A stretch of DNA of 64,000 nt from Argentina anserina. Lineage: Eukaryota; Streptophyta; Magnoliopsida; Rosales; Rosaceae. Below, one piece after another: positions 46,780 through 60,175 of the stretch (positions within the stretch are counted from its first letter, which is position 1; every line of letters begins with the position of its first letter). Location: assembly GCF_933775445.1 (NCBI RefSeq), contig NW_026089439.1, positions 165,851 through 229,850 on the forward strand, read 5' to 3'. Below the pieces are notes generated by a model that did no database searches, was not told the DNA's origin, and saw only the letters and a program-made list of their open reading frames with translations. Both the position numbers and the translations under genes were made by a program.

Positions 46780-48770
46780 TGTGTGTTTCTTTCAAACTGA
46801 GTATCTTTCTATCGTTTGAGTATGTTTACTGTTGCAATTTGAGAATCTTTTCAATACCTGTTTGAGTATCTTTCTGAACGGCTTTCGATGCGAGTTTTTC
46901 TTGAATTTGAGAGTGTTTCCAGTGTGGGCATGTGTTTCTTTCAAACTGAGTATCTTTCTATCAGTTGAGTATGTTTACTATTGCACTTTGAGTATCTTTT
47001 CAATCCTCGTTTGAGTATCTTTCTGAAAGGCTTTCGATGCGAGTTTTTCTTGAATTTGAGAGTGTTTCCAGTGTGGGCGTGTGTTTCTTTCAAACTGCGT
47101 ATCTTTCTATCGTTTGAGTATGTTTACTATTGCACTTTGAGTATCTTTTCAATTCTCGTTTGAGTATCTTTCTGTAAGGCTTTCTGTGCAAGTTTTTCTT
47201 GAATTTGAGAGTGTTTCCAGTGTGGGCGTGTGTTTCTTTCAAACTGAGTATCTTTCAATCGTTTGAGTATGTTTACCATTGCAATTTAAGTATCTTTTCA
47301 ATCCTCGTTTGAGTATCTTTCTGAACGGCTTTCGATGCGTATTTTTGTTGAATTTGTGAGTGTTTCCAGTGTGGGCGTGTGTTTCTTTCAACCTGAGTAT
47401 CTTTCTATCGTTTGAGTATGTTTACTATTGCACTCTGAGTATCTTTTCAATTCTCGTTTGAGTATCTTTCTGAACGGATTTCTGATGCGAGGTTCTATTG
47501 AATTTGAGAGTGTTTCCAGTGTGGGCATGTGTTTCTTTCAAACTGAGTATCTTTTCAATCGTTTGAGTATGTTTACTATTGCACTTTGATTATCTTTTCT
47601 ATTCTCGTTTGAGTATCTTTCTGAACGGCTTTCTGATGCGAGTTTCTATTGAATTTGAGAGTGTTTCCAATGTGGGCGTGTGTTTCTTTCAAACTGAGTA
47701 TCTTTCTATCGTTTGAGTATGTTTACTATTGCAATTTAAGTATCTTTTCAATCCTCGTTTGAGTATCTTTCTGAACGGCTGTCGATGCGAGTTTTTCTTG
47801 AATTTGAGAGTGTTTCCAGTGTGGGAGTGTGTTTTTTTCAAACAGAGTATCTTTATATCGTTTGCGTATCTTTACTATTCCAATTGTGTATCTTTTCATT
47901 TCTCATTTGAGTATCTTTCTGTAAGGCTTTCTGATGAGAGTTTCTATTGAATTTGAGAGTTTTGCAAGTGTGGGAGTGTGTTTCTTTCAAACTGAGTATC
48001 TTTATATCGTTTGCGTATCTTTACTATTTCAATTGTGTATCTTTACATTTCTTGCGTATCTTTACTATTCCAATTCTGTATCTTTTCATTTCTCGTTTGA
48101 GTATCTTTCTATAAGGCTTCTGATGCGAGTTTCTATTGTATTTGAGAGTTTTGCAAGTGTGGGAGTGTGTTTCTTTCAAACTGAGTACCTTTACATCGTT
48201 TGCGTATCTTTACTATTCCAATTGTGTATCTTTTTCATTTCTCGTTTGAGTATCTTTCTGTAAGGCTTCTGATGCGAGTTTCTATTGTATTTGAGAGTTT
48301 TGCAATGTGGGAGTGTGCTTCTTTCAAACTAAGTATCTTTACATCGATTGCGTATCTTCACTATTCCAATTGTGTATCTTTTCATTTCTCGTTTGAGTAT
48401 CTTTCTGTAAGGCTTTCTGATGCGAGTTTCTATTGAATTTGAGAGTTTTGCAAGTATGGGAGTGTGTTTCTTTCAAACTGAGTATCTTTACATCGTTTTC
48501 GTATCTTTACTATTCCAATTGTGTATCTTTACATCGTTTGCGTATCTTTACTATTCCAATTATGTATCTTTTCATTTCTCGTTTGAGTATCTTGCTGTAA
48601 GGCTTCTGATGCGAGTTTCTATTGTATTTGAGAGTTTTGCAAGTGTGGGAGTGTGTTTCTTTCAAACTGAGTATCTTTACATCGTTTGCGTACCTTTACT
48701 ATTCCAATTGTGTATCTTTACATCGTTTGCGTATCTTTACTATTCCAATTGTGTATCTTTTTATTTCTCG
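46780..48770 (+). repeat. Left copy of a segment duplicated 8,746 bp away
   Basis: Positions 46832, 46981 and 47729 recur at 55578, 55727 and 56475 (offset 8,746). From about 47934 the offset becomes 8,894, because the right copy has one extra 148-bp S unit. The copies share private changes such as 'gagaatcttttcaatacctg' and 'cgatgcgtatttttg'. Boundaries are approximate. Confidence 0.8.
46801..47840 (+). repeat. Diverged satellite subfamily D, zone 1
   Basis: Units of about 149 bp keep the S framework but read 'gagtgtttccagtgtgggcgtg', 'tatctttctatcgtttgag', 'tatgtttactattgca' and 'ctgaacggctttcgatgcg'. They lack the 'tttgcgtatctttac' segment duplicated in L units. The zone is duplicated at 55547 onward. 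Confidence 0.85.
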
Positions 48771-48869
48771 TTTGAGTATCTTTCTGTAAGGCTTCTGATG
48801 CGAGTTTCTATTGTATTTGAGAGTTTTGCAAGTGTGGGAGTGTGTTTCTTTCAAACTGAGTACCTTTAC

Positions 48870-50528
48870 AGCGATTGCGTATCTTTACTATTCCAATTGT
48901 GTATCTTTTCATTTCTCGTTTGAGTATCTTTCTGTAAGGCTTCTGATGCGAGTTTCTATTGTATTTGAGAGTTTTGCAAGTGTGGGAGTGTGCTTCTTTC
49001 AAACTAAGTATCTTTACATCGATTGCGTATCTTCACTATTCCAATTGTGTATCTTTTCATTTCTCGTTTGAGTATCTTTCTGTAAGGCTTTATGATGCGA
49101 GTTTCTATTGAATTTGAGAGTTTTGCAAGTGTGGGAGTGTGTTTCTCTCAAACTGAGTATCTTTACATCGTTTGCGTATCTTTACTATTCCAATTGTGTA
49201 TCTTTACATCGTTTGCGTATCTTTACTATTCCAATTCTGTATCTTTTCATTTCTCGTTTGAGTATCTTGCTGTAAGGCTTCTGATGCGAGTTTCTATTGT
49301 ATTTGAGAGTTTTGCAAGTGTGGGAGTGTGTTTCTTTCAAACTGAGTATCTTTACATCGTTTGCGTATCTTTACTATTCCAATTGTGTATCTTTTTATTT
49401 CTCGTTTGAGTATCTTTCTGTAAGGCTTTCTGATGCTAGTTTCTATTGAATTTGAGAGTTTTGCAAGTGTGGGAGTGTGTTTCTTTCAAACTGAGTATCT
49501 TTACATCCTTTGCGTATATTTACTATTCCAATTGTGTATCTTTTCATTTCTCGTTTGAGTATCTTGCTGTAAGGCTTCTGATGCGAGTTTCTATTGTATT
49601 TGAGAGTTTTGCAAGTGTGGGAGTGTGTTTCTTTCAAACTAAGTATCTTTACATCGTTTGCGTATCTTTACTATTCCAATTGTGTATCTTTACATCGTTT
49701 GCGTATCTTTACTATTCCAATTGTGTATCTTTTCATTTCTCGTTTGAGTATCTTTCTGTAAGGCTTCTGATGCGAGTTTCTATTGTATTTGAGAGTTTTG
49801 CAAGTGTGGGAGTGTGTTTCTTTCAAACTGAGTACCTTTACATCGTTTGCGTATCTTTACTATTCCAATTGTGTATCTTTTCATTTCTCGTTTGAGTATC
49901 TTTCTGTAAGGCTTCTGATGCGAGTTTCTATTGTATTTGAGAGTTTTGCAAGTGTGGGAGTGTGCTTCTTTCAAACTAAGTATCTTTACATCGATTGCGT
50001 ATCTTCACTATTCCAATTGTGTATCTTTTCATTTCTCGTTTGAGTATCTTTCTGTAAGGCTTTATGATGCGAGTTTCTATTGAATTTGAGAGTTTTGCAA
50101 GTGTGGGAGTGTGTTTCTCTCAAACTGAGTATCTTTACATCGTTTGCGTATCTTTACTATTCCAATTGTGTATCTTTACATCGTTTGCGTATCTTTACTA
50201 TTCCAATTCTGTATCTTTTCATTTCTCGTTTGAGTATCTTGCTGTAAGGCTTCTGATGCGAGTTTCTATTGTATTTGAGAGTTTTGCAAGTGTGGGAGTG
50301 TGTTTCTTTCAAACTGAGTATCTTTACATCGTTTGCGTATCTTTACTATTCCAATTGTGTATCTTTTTATTTCTCGTTTGAGTATCTTTCTGTAAGGCTT
50401 TCTGATGCTAGTTTCTATTGAATTTGAGAGTTTTGCAAGTGTGGGAGTGTGTTTCTTTCAAACTGAGTATCTTTACATCCTTTGCGTATATTTACTATTC
50501 CAATTGTGTATCTTTTCATTTCTCGTTT
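48870..50528 (+). repeat. 972-bp offset duplication
   Basis: Sequence from about 48870 to 49556 recurs at 49842-50528, for example 49092 to 50064 and 49443 to 50415. It includes the markers 'tttatgatgcg', 'gtttctctcaaac' and 'catcctttgcgtatattt'. Confidence 0.72.
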
Positions 50529-53500
50529 GAGTATCTTTCTGTAAGGCTTCTGATATGAGTTTCTATTGTATTTGAGAGTTTTGCAAGTGTGGGAGTGTGC
50601 TTCTTTCAAACTAAGTATCTTTACATCGATTGCGTATCTTCACTATTCCAATTGTGTATCTTTTCATTTCTCGTTTGAGTATCTTTCTGTAAGGCTTTCT
50701 GATGCGAGTTTCTATTGAATTTGAGAGTTTTGCAAGTGTGGGAGTGTGTTTCTTTCAAACTGAGTATCTTTACATCGTTTGCGTACCTTTACTATTCCAA
50801 TTGTGTATCTTTACATCGTTTGCGTATCTTTACTATTCCAATTGTGTATCTTTTTATTTCTCGTTTGAGTATCTTTCTGTAAGGCTTCTGATGCGAGTTT
50901 CTATTGTATTTGAGAGTTTTGCAAGTGTGGGAGTGTGTTTCTTTCAAACTGAGTACCTTTACAGCGATTGCGTATCTTTACTATTCCAATTGTGTATCTT
51001 TTCATTTCTCGTTTGAGTATCTTTCTGTAAGGCTTCTGATGCGAGTTTCTATTGTATTTGAGAGTTTTGCAAGTGTGGGAGTGTGTTTCTTTCAAACTGA
51101 GTATCTTTACATCGTTTGCGTATCTTTACTATTCCAATTGTGTATCTTTACATCGTTTGCGTATCTTTACTATTCCAATTGTGTATCTTTTCATTTCTCG
51201 TTTGAGTATCTTTCTGTAAGGCTTCTGATGCGAGTTTCTATTGTATTTGAGAGTTTTGCAAGTGTGGGAGTGTGTTTCTTTCAAACTGAGTACCTTTACA
51301 TCGTTTGCGTATCTTTACTATTCCAATTGTGTATCTTTTCATTTCTCGTTTGAGTATCTTTCTGTAAGGCTTCTGATGCGAGTTTCTATTGTATTTGAGA
51401 GTTTTGCAAGTGTGGGAGTGTGTTTCTTTCAAACTGAGTATCTTTACATCGTTTGCGTATCTTTACTATTCCAATTGTGTATCTTTACATCGTTTGCGTA
51501 TCTTTACTATTCCAATTATGTATCTTTTCATTTCTCGTTTGAGTATCTTGCTGTAAGGCTTCTGATGCGAGTTTCTATTGTATTTGAGAGTTTTGCAAGT
51601 GTGGGAGTGTGTTTCTTTCAAACTGAGTATCTTTACATCGTTTGCGTACCTTTACTATTCCAATTGTGTATCTTTACATCGTTTGCGTATCTTTACTATT
51701 CCAATTGTGTATCTTTTTATTTCTCGTTTGAGTATCTTTCTGTAAGGCTTCTGATGCGAGTTTCTATTGTATTTGAGAGTTTTGCAAGTGTGGGAGTGTG
51801 TTTCTTTCAAACTGAGTACCTTTACAGCGATTGCGTATCTTTTCTATTCCAATTGTGTATCTTTTCATTTCTCGTTTGAGTATCTTTCTGTAAGGCTTCT
51901 GATGCGAGTTTCTATTGTATTTGAGAGTTTTGCAAGTGTGGGAGTGTGTTTCTTTCAAACTGAGTACCTTTACATCGTTTGCGTATCTTTACTATTCCAA
52001 TTGTGTATCTTTTCATTTCTCGTTTGAGTATCTTTCTGTAAGGCTTCTGATGCGAGTTTCTATTGTATTTGAGAGTTTTGCAAGTGTGGGAGTGTGTTTC
52101 TTTCAAACTGAGTACCTTTACATCGTTTGCGTATCTTTACTATTCCAATTGTGTATCTTTTCATTTCTCGTTTGAGTATCTTTCTGTAAGGCTTCTGATG
52201 CGAGTTTCTATTGTATTTGAGAGTTTTGCAAGTGTGGGAGTGTGTTTCTCTCAAACTGAGTATCTTTACATCGTTTGCGTATCTTTACTATTCCAATTGT
52301 GTATCTTTACATCGTTTGCGTATCTTTACTATTCCAATTCTGTATCTTTTCATTTCTCGTTTGAGTATCTTGCTGTAAGGCTTCTGATGCGAGTTTCTAT
52401 TGTATTTGAGAGTTTTGCAAGTGTGGGAGTGTGTTTCTTTCAAACTGAGTATCTTTACATCGTTTGCGTATCTTTACTATTCCAATTGTGTATCTTTTTA
52501 TTTCTCGTTTGAGTATCTTTCTGTAAGGCTTTCTGATGCTAGTTTCTATTGAATTTGAGAGTTTTGCAAGTGTGGGAGTGTGTTTCTTTCAAACTGAGTA
52601 TCTTTACATCCTTTGCGTATATTTACTATTCCAATTGTGTATCTTTTCATTTCTCGTTTGAGTATCTTTCTGTAAGGCTTCTGATATGAGTTTCTATTGT
52701 ATTTGAGAGTTTTGCAAGTGTGGGAGTGTGCTTCTTTCAAACTAAGTATCTTTACATCGATTGCGTATCTTCACTATTCCAATTGTGTATCTTTTCATTT
52801 CTCGTTTGAGTATCTTTCTGTAAGGCTTTCTGATGCGAGTTTCTATTGAATTTGAGAGTTTTGCAAGTGTGGGAGTGTGTTTCTTTCAAACTGAGTATCT
52901 TTACATCGTTTGCGTACCTTTACTATTCCAATTGTGTATCTTTACATCGTTTGCGTATCTTTACTATTCCAATTGTGTATCTTTTTATTTCTCGTTTGAG
53001 TATCTTTCTGTAAGGCTTCTGATGCGAGTTTCTATTGTATTTGAGAGTTTTGCAAGTGTGGGAGTGTGTTTCTTTCAAACTGAGTACCTTTACAGCGATT
53101 GCGTATCTTTACTATTCCAATTGTGTATCTTTTCATTTCTCGTTTGAGTATCTTTCTGTAAGGCTTCTGATGCGAGTTTCTATTGTATTTGAGAGTTTTG
53201 CAAGTGTGGGAGTGTGTTTCTTTCAAACTGAGTATCTTTACATCGTTTGCGTATCTTTACTATTCCAATTGTGTATCTTTACATCGTTTGCGTATCTTTA
53301 CTATTCCAATTGTGTATCTTTTCATTTCTCGTTTGAGTATCTTTCTGTAAGGCTTCTGATGCGAGTTTCTATTGTATTTGAGAGTTTTGCAAGTGTGGGA
53401 GTGTGTTTCTTTCAAACTGAGTACCTTTACATCGTTTGCGTATCTTTACTATTCCAATTGTGTATCTTTTCATTTCTCGTTTGAGTATCTTTCTGTAAGG

Positions 53501-54080
53501 CTTCTGATGCGAGTTTCTATTGTATTTGAGAGTTTTGCAAGTGTGGGAGTGTGTTTCTTTCAAACTGAGTATCTTTACATCGTTTGCGTATCTTTACTAT
53601 TCCAATTGTGTATCTTTACATCGTTTGCGTATCTTTACTATTCCAATTATGTATCTTTTCATTTCTCGTTTGAGTATCTTGCTGTAAGGCTTCTGATGCG
53701 AGTTTCTATTGTATTTGAGAGTTTTGCAAGTGTGGGAGTGTGTTTCTTTCAAACTGAGTATCTTTACATCGTTTGCGTACCTTTACTATTCCAATTGTGT
53801 ATCTTTACATCGTTTGCGTATCTTTACTATTCCAATTGTGTATCTTTTTATTTCTCGTTTGAGTATCTTTCTGTAAGGCTTCTGATGCGAGTTTCTATTG
53901 TATTTGAGAGTTTTGCAAGTGTGGGAGTGTGTTTCTTTCAAACTGAGTACCTTTACAGCGATTGCGTATCTTTACTATTCCAATTGTGTATCTTTTCATT
54001 TCTCGTTTGAGTATCTTTCTGTAAGGCTTCTGATGCGAGTTTCTATTGTATTTGAGAGTTTTGCAAGTGTGGGAGTGTGT
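50090..54080 (+). repeat. Higher-order repeat 2,131 bp, about two copies
   Basis: Offsets of 2,131 bp join 50415 to 52546, 50702 to 52833, 50904 to 53035, 51241 to 53372 and 51767 to 53898. The second copy departs near 54080. Shared markers are 'gagtacctttacagcg' and 'tatctttttatttctc' units. Confidence 0.78.
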
Positions 54081-55435
54081 TTCTTTCAAACTGAGTATCT
54101 TTACATCGTTTGCGTATCTTTACTATTCCAATTGTGTATCTTTACATCGTTTGCGTATCTTTACTATTCCAATTGTGTATCTTTTCATTTCTCGTTTGAG
54201 TATCTTTCTGTAAGGCTTCTGATGCGAGTTTCTATTGTATTTGAGAGTTTTGCAAGTGTGGGAGTGTGTTTCTTTCAAACTGAGTACCTTTACATCGTTT
54301 GCGTATCTTTACTATTCCAATTGTGTATCTTTTCATTTCTCGTTTGAGTATCTTTCTGTAAGGCTTCTGATGCGAGTTTCTATTGTATTTGAGAGTTTTG
54401 CAAGTGTGGGAGTGTGCTTCTTTCAAACTCAGTATCTTTACATCGATTGCGTATCTTCACTATTCCAATTGTGTATCTTTTCATTTCTCGTTTGAGTATC
54501 TTTCTGTAAGGCTTCTGATGCGAGTTTCTATTGTATTTGAGAGTTTTGCAAGTGTGGGAGTGTGTTTCTTTCAAACTGAGTATCTTTACATCGTTTGCGT
54601 ATCTTTACTATTCCAATTGTGTATCTTTACATCGTTTGCGTATCTTTACTATTCCAATTGTGTATCTTTTCATTTCTCGTTTGAGTATCTTTCTGTAAGG
54701 CTTCTGATGCGAGTTTCTATTGTATTTGAGAGTTTTGCAAGTGTGGGAGTGTGTTTCTTTCAAACTGAGTACCTTTACATCGTTTGCGTATCTTTACTAT
54801 TCCAATTGTGTATCTTTTCATTTCTCGTTTGAGTATCTTTCTGTAAGGCTTCTGATGCGAGTTTCTATTGTATTTGAGAGTTTTGCAAGTGTGGGAGTGT
54901 GCTTCTTTCAAACTAAGTATCTTTACATCGATTGCGTATCTTCACTATTCCAATTGTGTATCTTTTCATTTCTCGTTTTAGTATCTTTCTGTAAGGCTTT
55001 ATGATGCGAGTTTCTATTGAATTTGAGAGTTTTGAAAGTGTGGGAGTGTGTTTCTTTCAAACTGAGTATCTTTACATCGTTTGCGTATCTTTACTATTCC
55101 AATTGTGTATCTTTACATCGTTTGCGTATCTTTACTATTCCAATTCTGTATCTTTTCATTTCTCGTTTGAGTATCTTGCTGTAAGGCTTCTGATGCGAGT
55201 TTCTATTGTATTTGAGAGTTTTGCAAGTGTGGGAGTGTGTTTCTTTCAAACTGAGTATCTTTACATCGTTTGCGTATCTTTACTATTCAAATTCTGTATC
55301 TTTTCATTTCTCGTTTGAGTATCTTGCTGTAAGGCTTCTGATGCGAGTTTCTATTGTATTTGAGAGTTTTGCAAGTGTGGGAGTGTGTTTCTTTCAAACT
55401 GAGTATCTTTACATCGTTTGCGTATCTTTACTATT

Positions 55436-56590
55436 TGAGTATCTTTTCAATTCTCGTTTGAGTATCTTTCTGTAAGCATTTCTGATGCGAGTTTCTATTG
55501 AATTTGAGAGTGTTTCCATTGTGGGTGTGTGTTTCTTTCAAACTGAGTATCTTTCTATCGTTTGAGTATGTTTACTGTTGCAATTTGAGAATCTTTTCAA
55601 TACCTGTTTGAGTATCTTTCTGAACGGCTTTCGATGCGAGTTTTTCTTGAATTTGAGAGTGTTTCCAGTGTGGGCATGTGTTTCTTTTAAACTGAGTATC
55701 TTTCTATCAGTTGAGTATGTTTACTATTGCACTTTGAGTATCTTTTCAATCCTCGTTTGAGTATCTTTCTGAAAGGCTTTCGATGCGAGTTTTTCTTGAA
55801 TTTGAGAGTGTTTCCAGTGTGGGCGTGTGTTTCTTTCAAACTGCGTATCTTTCTATCGTTTGAGTATGTTTACTATTGCACTTTGAGTATCTTTTCAATT
55901 CTCGTTTGAGTATCTTTCTGTAAGGCTTTCTGTGCAAGTTTTTCTTGAATTTGAGAGTGTTTCCAGTGTGGGCGTGTGTTTCTTTCAAACTGAGTATCTT
56001 TCTATCGTTTGAGTATGTTTACTATTGCAATTTAAGTATCTTTTCAATCCTCGTTTGAGTATCTTTCTGAACGGCTTTCGATGCGTATTTTTGTTGAATT
56101 TGTGAGTGTTTCCAGTGTGGGCGTGTGTTTCTTTCAACCTGAGTATCTTTCTATCGTTTGAGTATGTTTACTATTGCACTCTGAGTATCTTTTCAATTCT
56201 CGTTTGAGTATCTTTCTGAACGGATTTCTGATGCGAGGTTCTATTGAATTTGAGAGTGTTTCCAGTGTGGGCATGTGTTTCTTTCAAACTGAGTATCTTT
56301 TCAATCGTTTGAGTATGTTTACTATTGCACTTTGATTATCTTTTCTATTCTCATTAGAGTATCTTTCTGAACGGCTTTCTGATGCGAGTTTCTATTGAAT
56401 TTGAGAGTGTTTCCAATGTGGGCGTGTGTTTCTTTCAAACTGAGTATCTTTCTATCGGTTGAGTATGTTTACTATTGCAATTTAAGTATCTTTTGAATCC
56501 TCGTTTGAGTATCTTTCTGAACGGCTGTCGATGCGAGTTTTTCTTGAATTTGAGAGTGTTTCCAGTGTGGGAGTGTGTTTCTTTCAAACA
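55436..56590 (+). repeat. Diverged satellite subfamily D, zone 2
   Basis: The zone begins with the hybrid join 'ctttactat|ttgagtatcttttc' at about 55431-55440 and ends in a unit returning to S type after 56570. Most of it is the duplicate of zone 1. The same hybrid join opens zone 3 at about 61256. Confidence 0.83.
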
Positions 56591-56807
56591 GAGTATCTTT
56601 ATATCGTTTGCGTATCTTTACTATTCCAATTGTGTATCTTTTCATTTCTCGTTTGAGTATCTTTCTGTAAGGCTTCTGATGCGAGTTTCTATTGTATTTG
56701 AGAGTTTTGCAAGTGTGGGAGTGTGCTTCTTTCAAACTAAGTATCTTTACATCGATTGCGTATCTTTACTATTCCAATTGTGTATCTTTTCATTTCTCCT
56801 TTGAGTA

Positions 56808-59800
56808 TCTTTCTGTAAGGCTTTCTGATGAGAGTTTCTATTGAATTTGAGAGTTTTGCAAGTGTGGGAGTGTGTTTCTTTCAAACTGAGTATCTTTATA
56901 TCGTTTGCGTATCTTTACTATTCCAATTGTGTATCTTTACATCGCTTGCGTATCTTTACTATTCCAATTCTGTATCTTTTCATTTCTCGTTTGAGTATCT
57001 TTCTGTAAGGCTTCTGATGCGAGTTTCTATTATATTTGAGAGTTTTGCAAGTGTGGGAGTGTGTTTCTTTCAAACTGAGTACCTTTACATCGTTTGCGTA
57101 TCTTTACTATTCCAATTGTGTATCTTTTTCATTTCTCGTTTGAGTATCTTTCTGTAAGGCTTCTGATGCGAGTTTCTATTGTATTTGAGAGTTTTGCAAT
57201 GTGGGAGTGTGCTTCTTTCAAACTAAGTATCTTTACATCGATTGCGTATCTTCACTATTCCAATTGTGTATCTTTTCATTTCTCGTTTGAGTATCTTTCT
57301 GTAAGGCTTTCTGATGCGAGTTTCTATTGAATTTGAGAGTTTTGCAAGTGTGGGAGTGTGTTTCTTTCAAACTGAGTATCTTTACATCGTTTGCGTATCT
57401 TTACTATTCCAATTGTGTATCTTTACATCGTTTGCGTATCTTTACTATTCCAATTATGTATCTTTTCATTTCTCGTTTGAGTATCTTGCTGTAAGGCTTC
57501 TGATGCGAGTTTCTATTGTATTTGAGAGTTTTGCAAGTGTGGGAGTGTGTTTCTTTCAAACTGAGTATCTTTACATCGTTTGCGTACCTTTACTATTCCA
57601 ATTGTGTATCTTTACATCGTTCGCGTATCTTTACTATTCCAATTGTGTATCTTTTTATTTCTCATTTGAGTATCTTTCTGTAAGGCTTTCTAATGCTAGT
57701 TTCTATTGAATTTGAGAGTTTTGCAAGTGTGGGAGTGTGTTTCTTTCAAACTGAGTATCTTTACATCGTTTGCGTATATTTAATATTCCAATTGTGTATC
57801 TTTTCATTTCTCGTTTGAGTATCTTTCTGTAAGGCTTCTGATATGAGTTTCTATTGTATTTGAGAGTTTTGCAAGTGTGGGAGTGTGTTTCTTTCAAACT
57901 GAGTATCTTTACATCGTTTACGTATCTTTACTATTCCAATTGTGTATCTTTTCATTTCTCGTTTGAGTATCTTTCTGTAAGGCTTCTGATGCGAGTTTCT
58001 ATTGTATTTGAGAGTTTTGCGAGTGTGAGAGTGTGTTTCTTTCAAACTGAGTATCTTTACATCGATTGCGTATCTTTACTATTCCAATTGTGTATCTTTT
58101 CATTTCTCGTTTGAGTATCTTTCTGTAAGGCTTTCTGATGCGAGTTTCTATTGAATTTGAGAGTTTTGCAAGTGTGGGAGTGTGTTTCTTTCAAACTGAG
58201 TATCTTTATATCGTTTGCGTATCTTTACTATTCCAATTGTGTATCTTTACATCGCTTGCGTATCTTTACTATTCCAATTATGTATCTTTTCATTTCTCGT
58301 TTGAGTATCTTTCTGTAAGGCTTCTGATGCGAGTTTCTATTGTATTTGAGAGTTTTGCAAGTGTGGGAGTGTGTTTCTTTCAAACTGAGTACCTTTACAT
58401 CGTTTGCGTATCTTTACTATTCCAATTGTGTATCTTTTTCATTTCTCGTTTGAGTGTCTTTCTGTAAGGCTTCTGATGCGAGTTTCTATTGTATTTGAGA
58501 GTTTTGCAATGTGGGAGTGTGCTTCTTTCAAACTAAGTATCTTTACATCGATTGCGTATCTTCACTATTCCAATTGTGTATCTTTTCATTTCTCGTTTGA
58601 GTATCTTTCTGTAAGGCTTTCTGATGCGAGTTTCTATTGAATTTGAGAGTTTTGCAAGTGTGGGAGTGTGTTTCTTTCAAACTGAGTATCTTTACATCGT
58701 TTGCGTATCTTTACTATTCCAATTGTGTATCTTTACATCGTTTGCGTATCTTTACTATTCCAATTCTGTATCTTTTCATTTCTCGTTTGAGTATCTTGCT
58801 GTAAGGCTTCTGATGCGAGTTTCTATTGTATTTGAGAGTTTTGCAAGTGTGGAAGTGTGTTTCTTTCAAACTGAGTATCTTTACATCGTTTGCGTATATT
58901 TACTATTCCAATTGTGTATCTTTTCATTTCTCGTTTGAGTATCTTTCTGTAAGGCTTCTGATATGAGTTTCTATTGTATTTGAGAGTTTTGCAAGTGTGG
59001 GAGTGTGTTTCTTTCAAACTGAGTATCTTTACATCGTTTACGTATCTTTACTATTCCAATTGTGTATCTTTTCATTTCTCGTTTGAGTATCTTTCTGTAA
59101 GGCTTCTGATGCGAGTTTCTATTGTATTTGAGAGTTTTGCAAGTGTGAGAGTGTGTTTCTTTCAAATTGAGTATCTTTACATCGATTGCGTATCTTTACT
59201 ATTCCAATTGTGTATCTTTTCATTTCTCGTTTGAGTATCTTTCTGTAAGGCTTTCTAATGCGAGTTTCTATTGAATTTGAGAGTTTTTCAAGTGTGGGAG
59301 TGTGTTTCTTTCAAACTGAGTATCTTTACATCGTTTGTGTATCTTTACCATTCTAATTGTGTATCTTTTCATTTCTCGTTTGAGTATCTTTCTGTAAGGC
59401 TTTCTGATGCGAGTTTCTATTGAATTTGAGAGTTTTGCAAGTGTGGGAGTGTGTTTCTTTCAAACTGAGTATCTTTACATCGTTTGCGTATCTTTACTAT
59501 TCCCATTGTGTCTCTTTACATCGTTTGCGTATCTTTACTATTCCAATTCTGTATCTTTTCATTTCTCGTTTGAGTATCTTGCTGTAAGGCTTCTGATGCG
59601 AGTTTCTATTGTATTTGAGAGTTTTGCAAGTGTGGAAGTGTGTTTCTTTCAAACTGAGTATCTTTACATCGTTTGCGTATATTTACTATTCCAATTGTGT
59701 ATCTCTTCATTTCTCGTTTGAGTATCTTTCTGTAAGGCTTCTGATATGAGTTTCTATTGTATTTGAGAGTTTTGCAAGTGTGGGAGTGTGTTTCTTTCAA

Positions 59801-60175
59801 ACTGAGTATCTTTACATCGTTTACGTATCTTTACTATTCCAATTGTGTATCTTTTCATTTCTCGTTTGAGTATCTTTCTGTAAGGCTTCTGATGCGAGTT
59901 TCTATTGTATTTGAGAGTTTTGCAAGTGTGAGAGTGTGTTTCTTTCAAATTGAGTATCTTTACATCGATTGCGTATCTTTACTATTCCAATTGTGTATCT
60001 TTTCATTTCTCGTTTGAGTATCTTTCTGTAAGGCTTTCTAATGCGAGTTTCTATTGAATTTGAGAGTTTTTCAAGTGTGGGAGTGTGTTTCTTTCAAACT
60101 GAGTATCTTTACATCGTTTGTGTATCTTTACCATTCTAATTGTGTATCTTTTCATTTCTCGTTTGAGTATCTTTC
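56808..60175 (+). repeat. Local higher-order repeats of 1,310 and 783 bp
   Basis: Offset 1,310 bp: 56828 to 58138, 57094 to 58404 and 57314 to 58624, including the one-base-short unit 'tttgcaatgtggg'. Offset 783 bp: 58624 to 59407, 58823 to 59606 and 58974 to 59757, with the marker 'gcaagtgtggaagtg'. Confidence 0.72.

Noticed and set aside
51764..51958. Recurring 64-codon minus-strand frame (begins MKETHSHTCK) found in dozens of units
   Set aside because: It is set by the unit sequence alone, recurs wherever an S unit occurs, is lost in D units, and has no promoter or context. Its conservation is that of the satellite.
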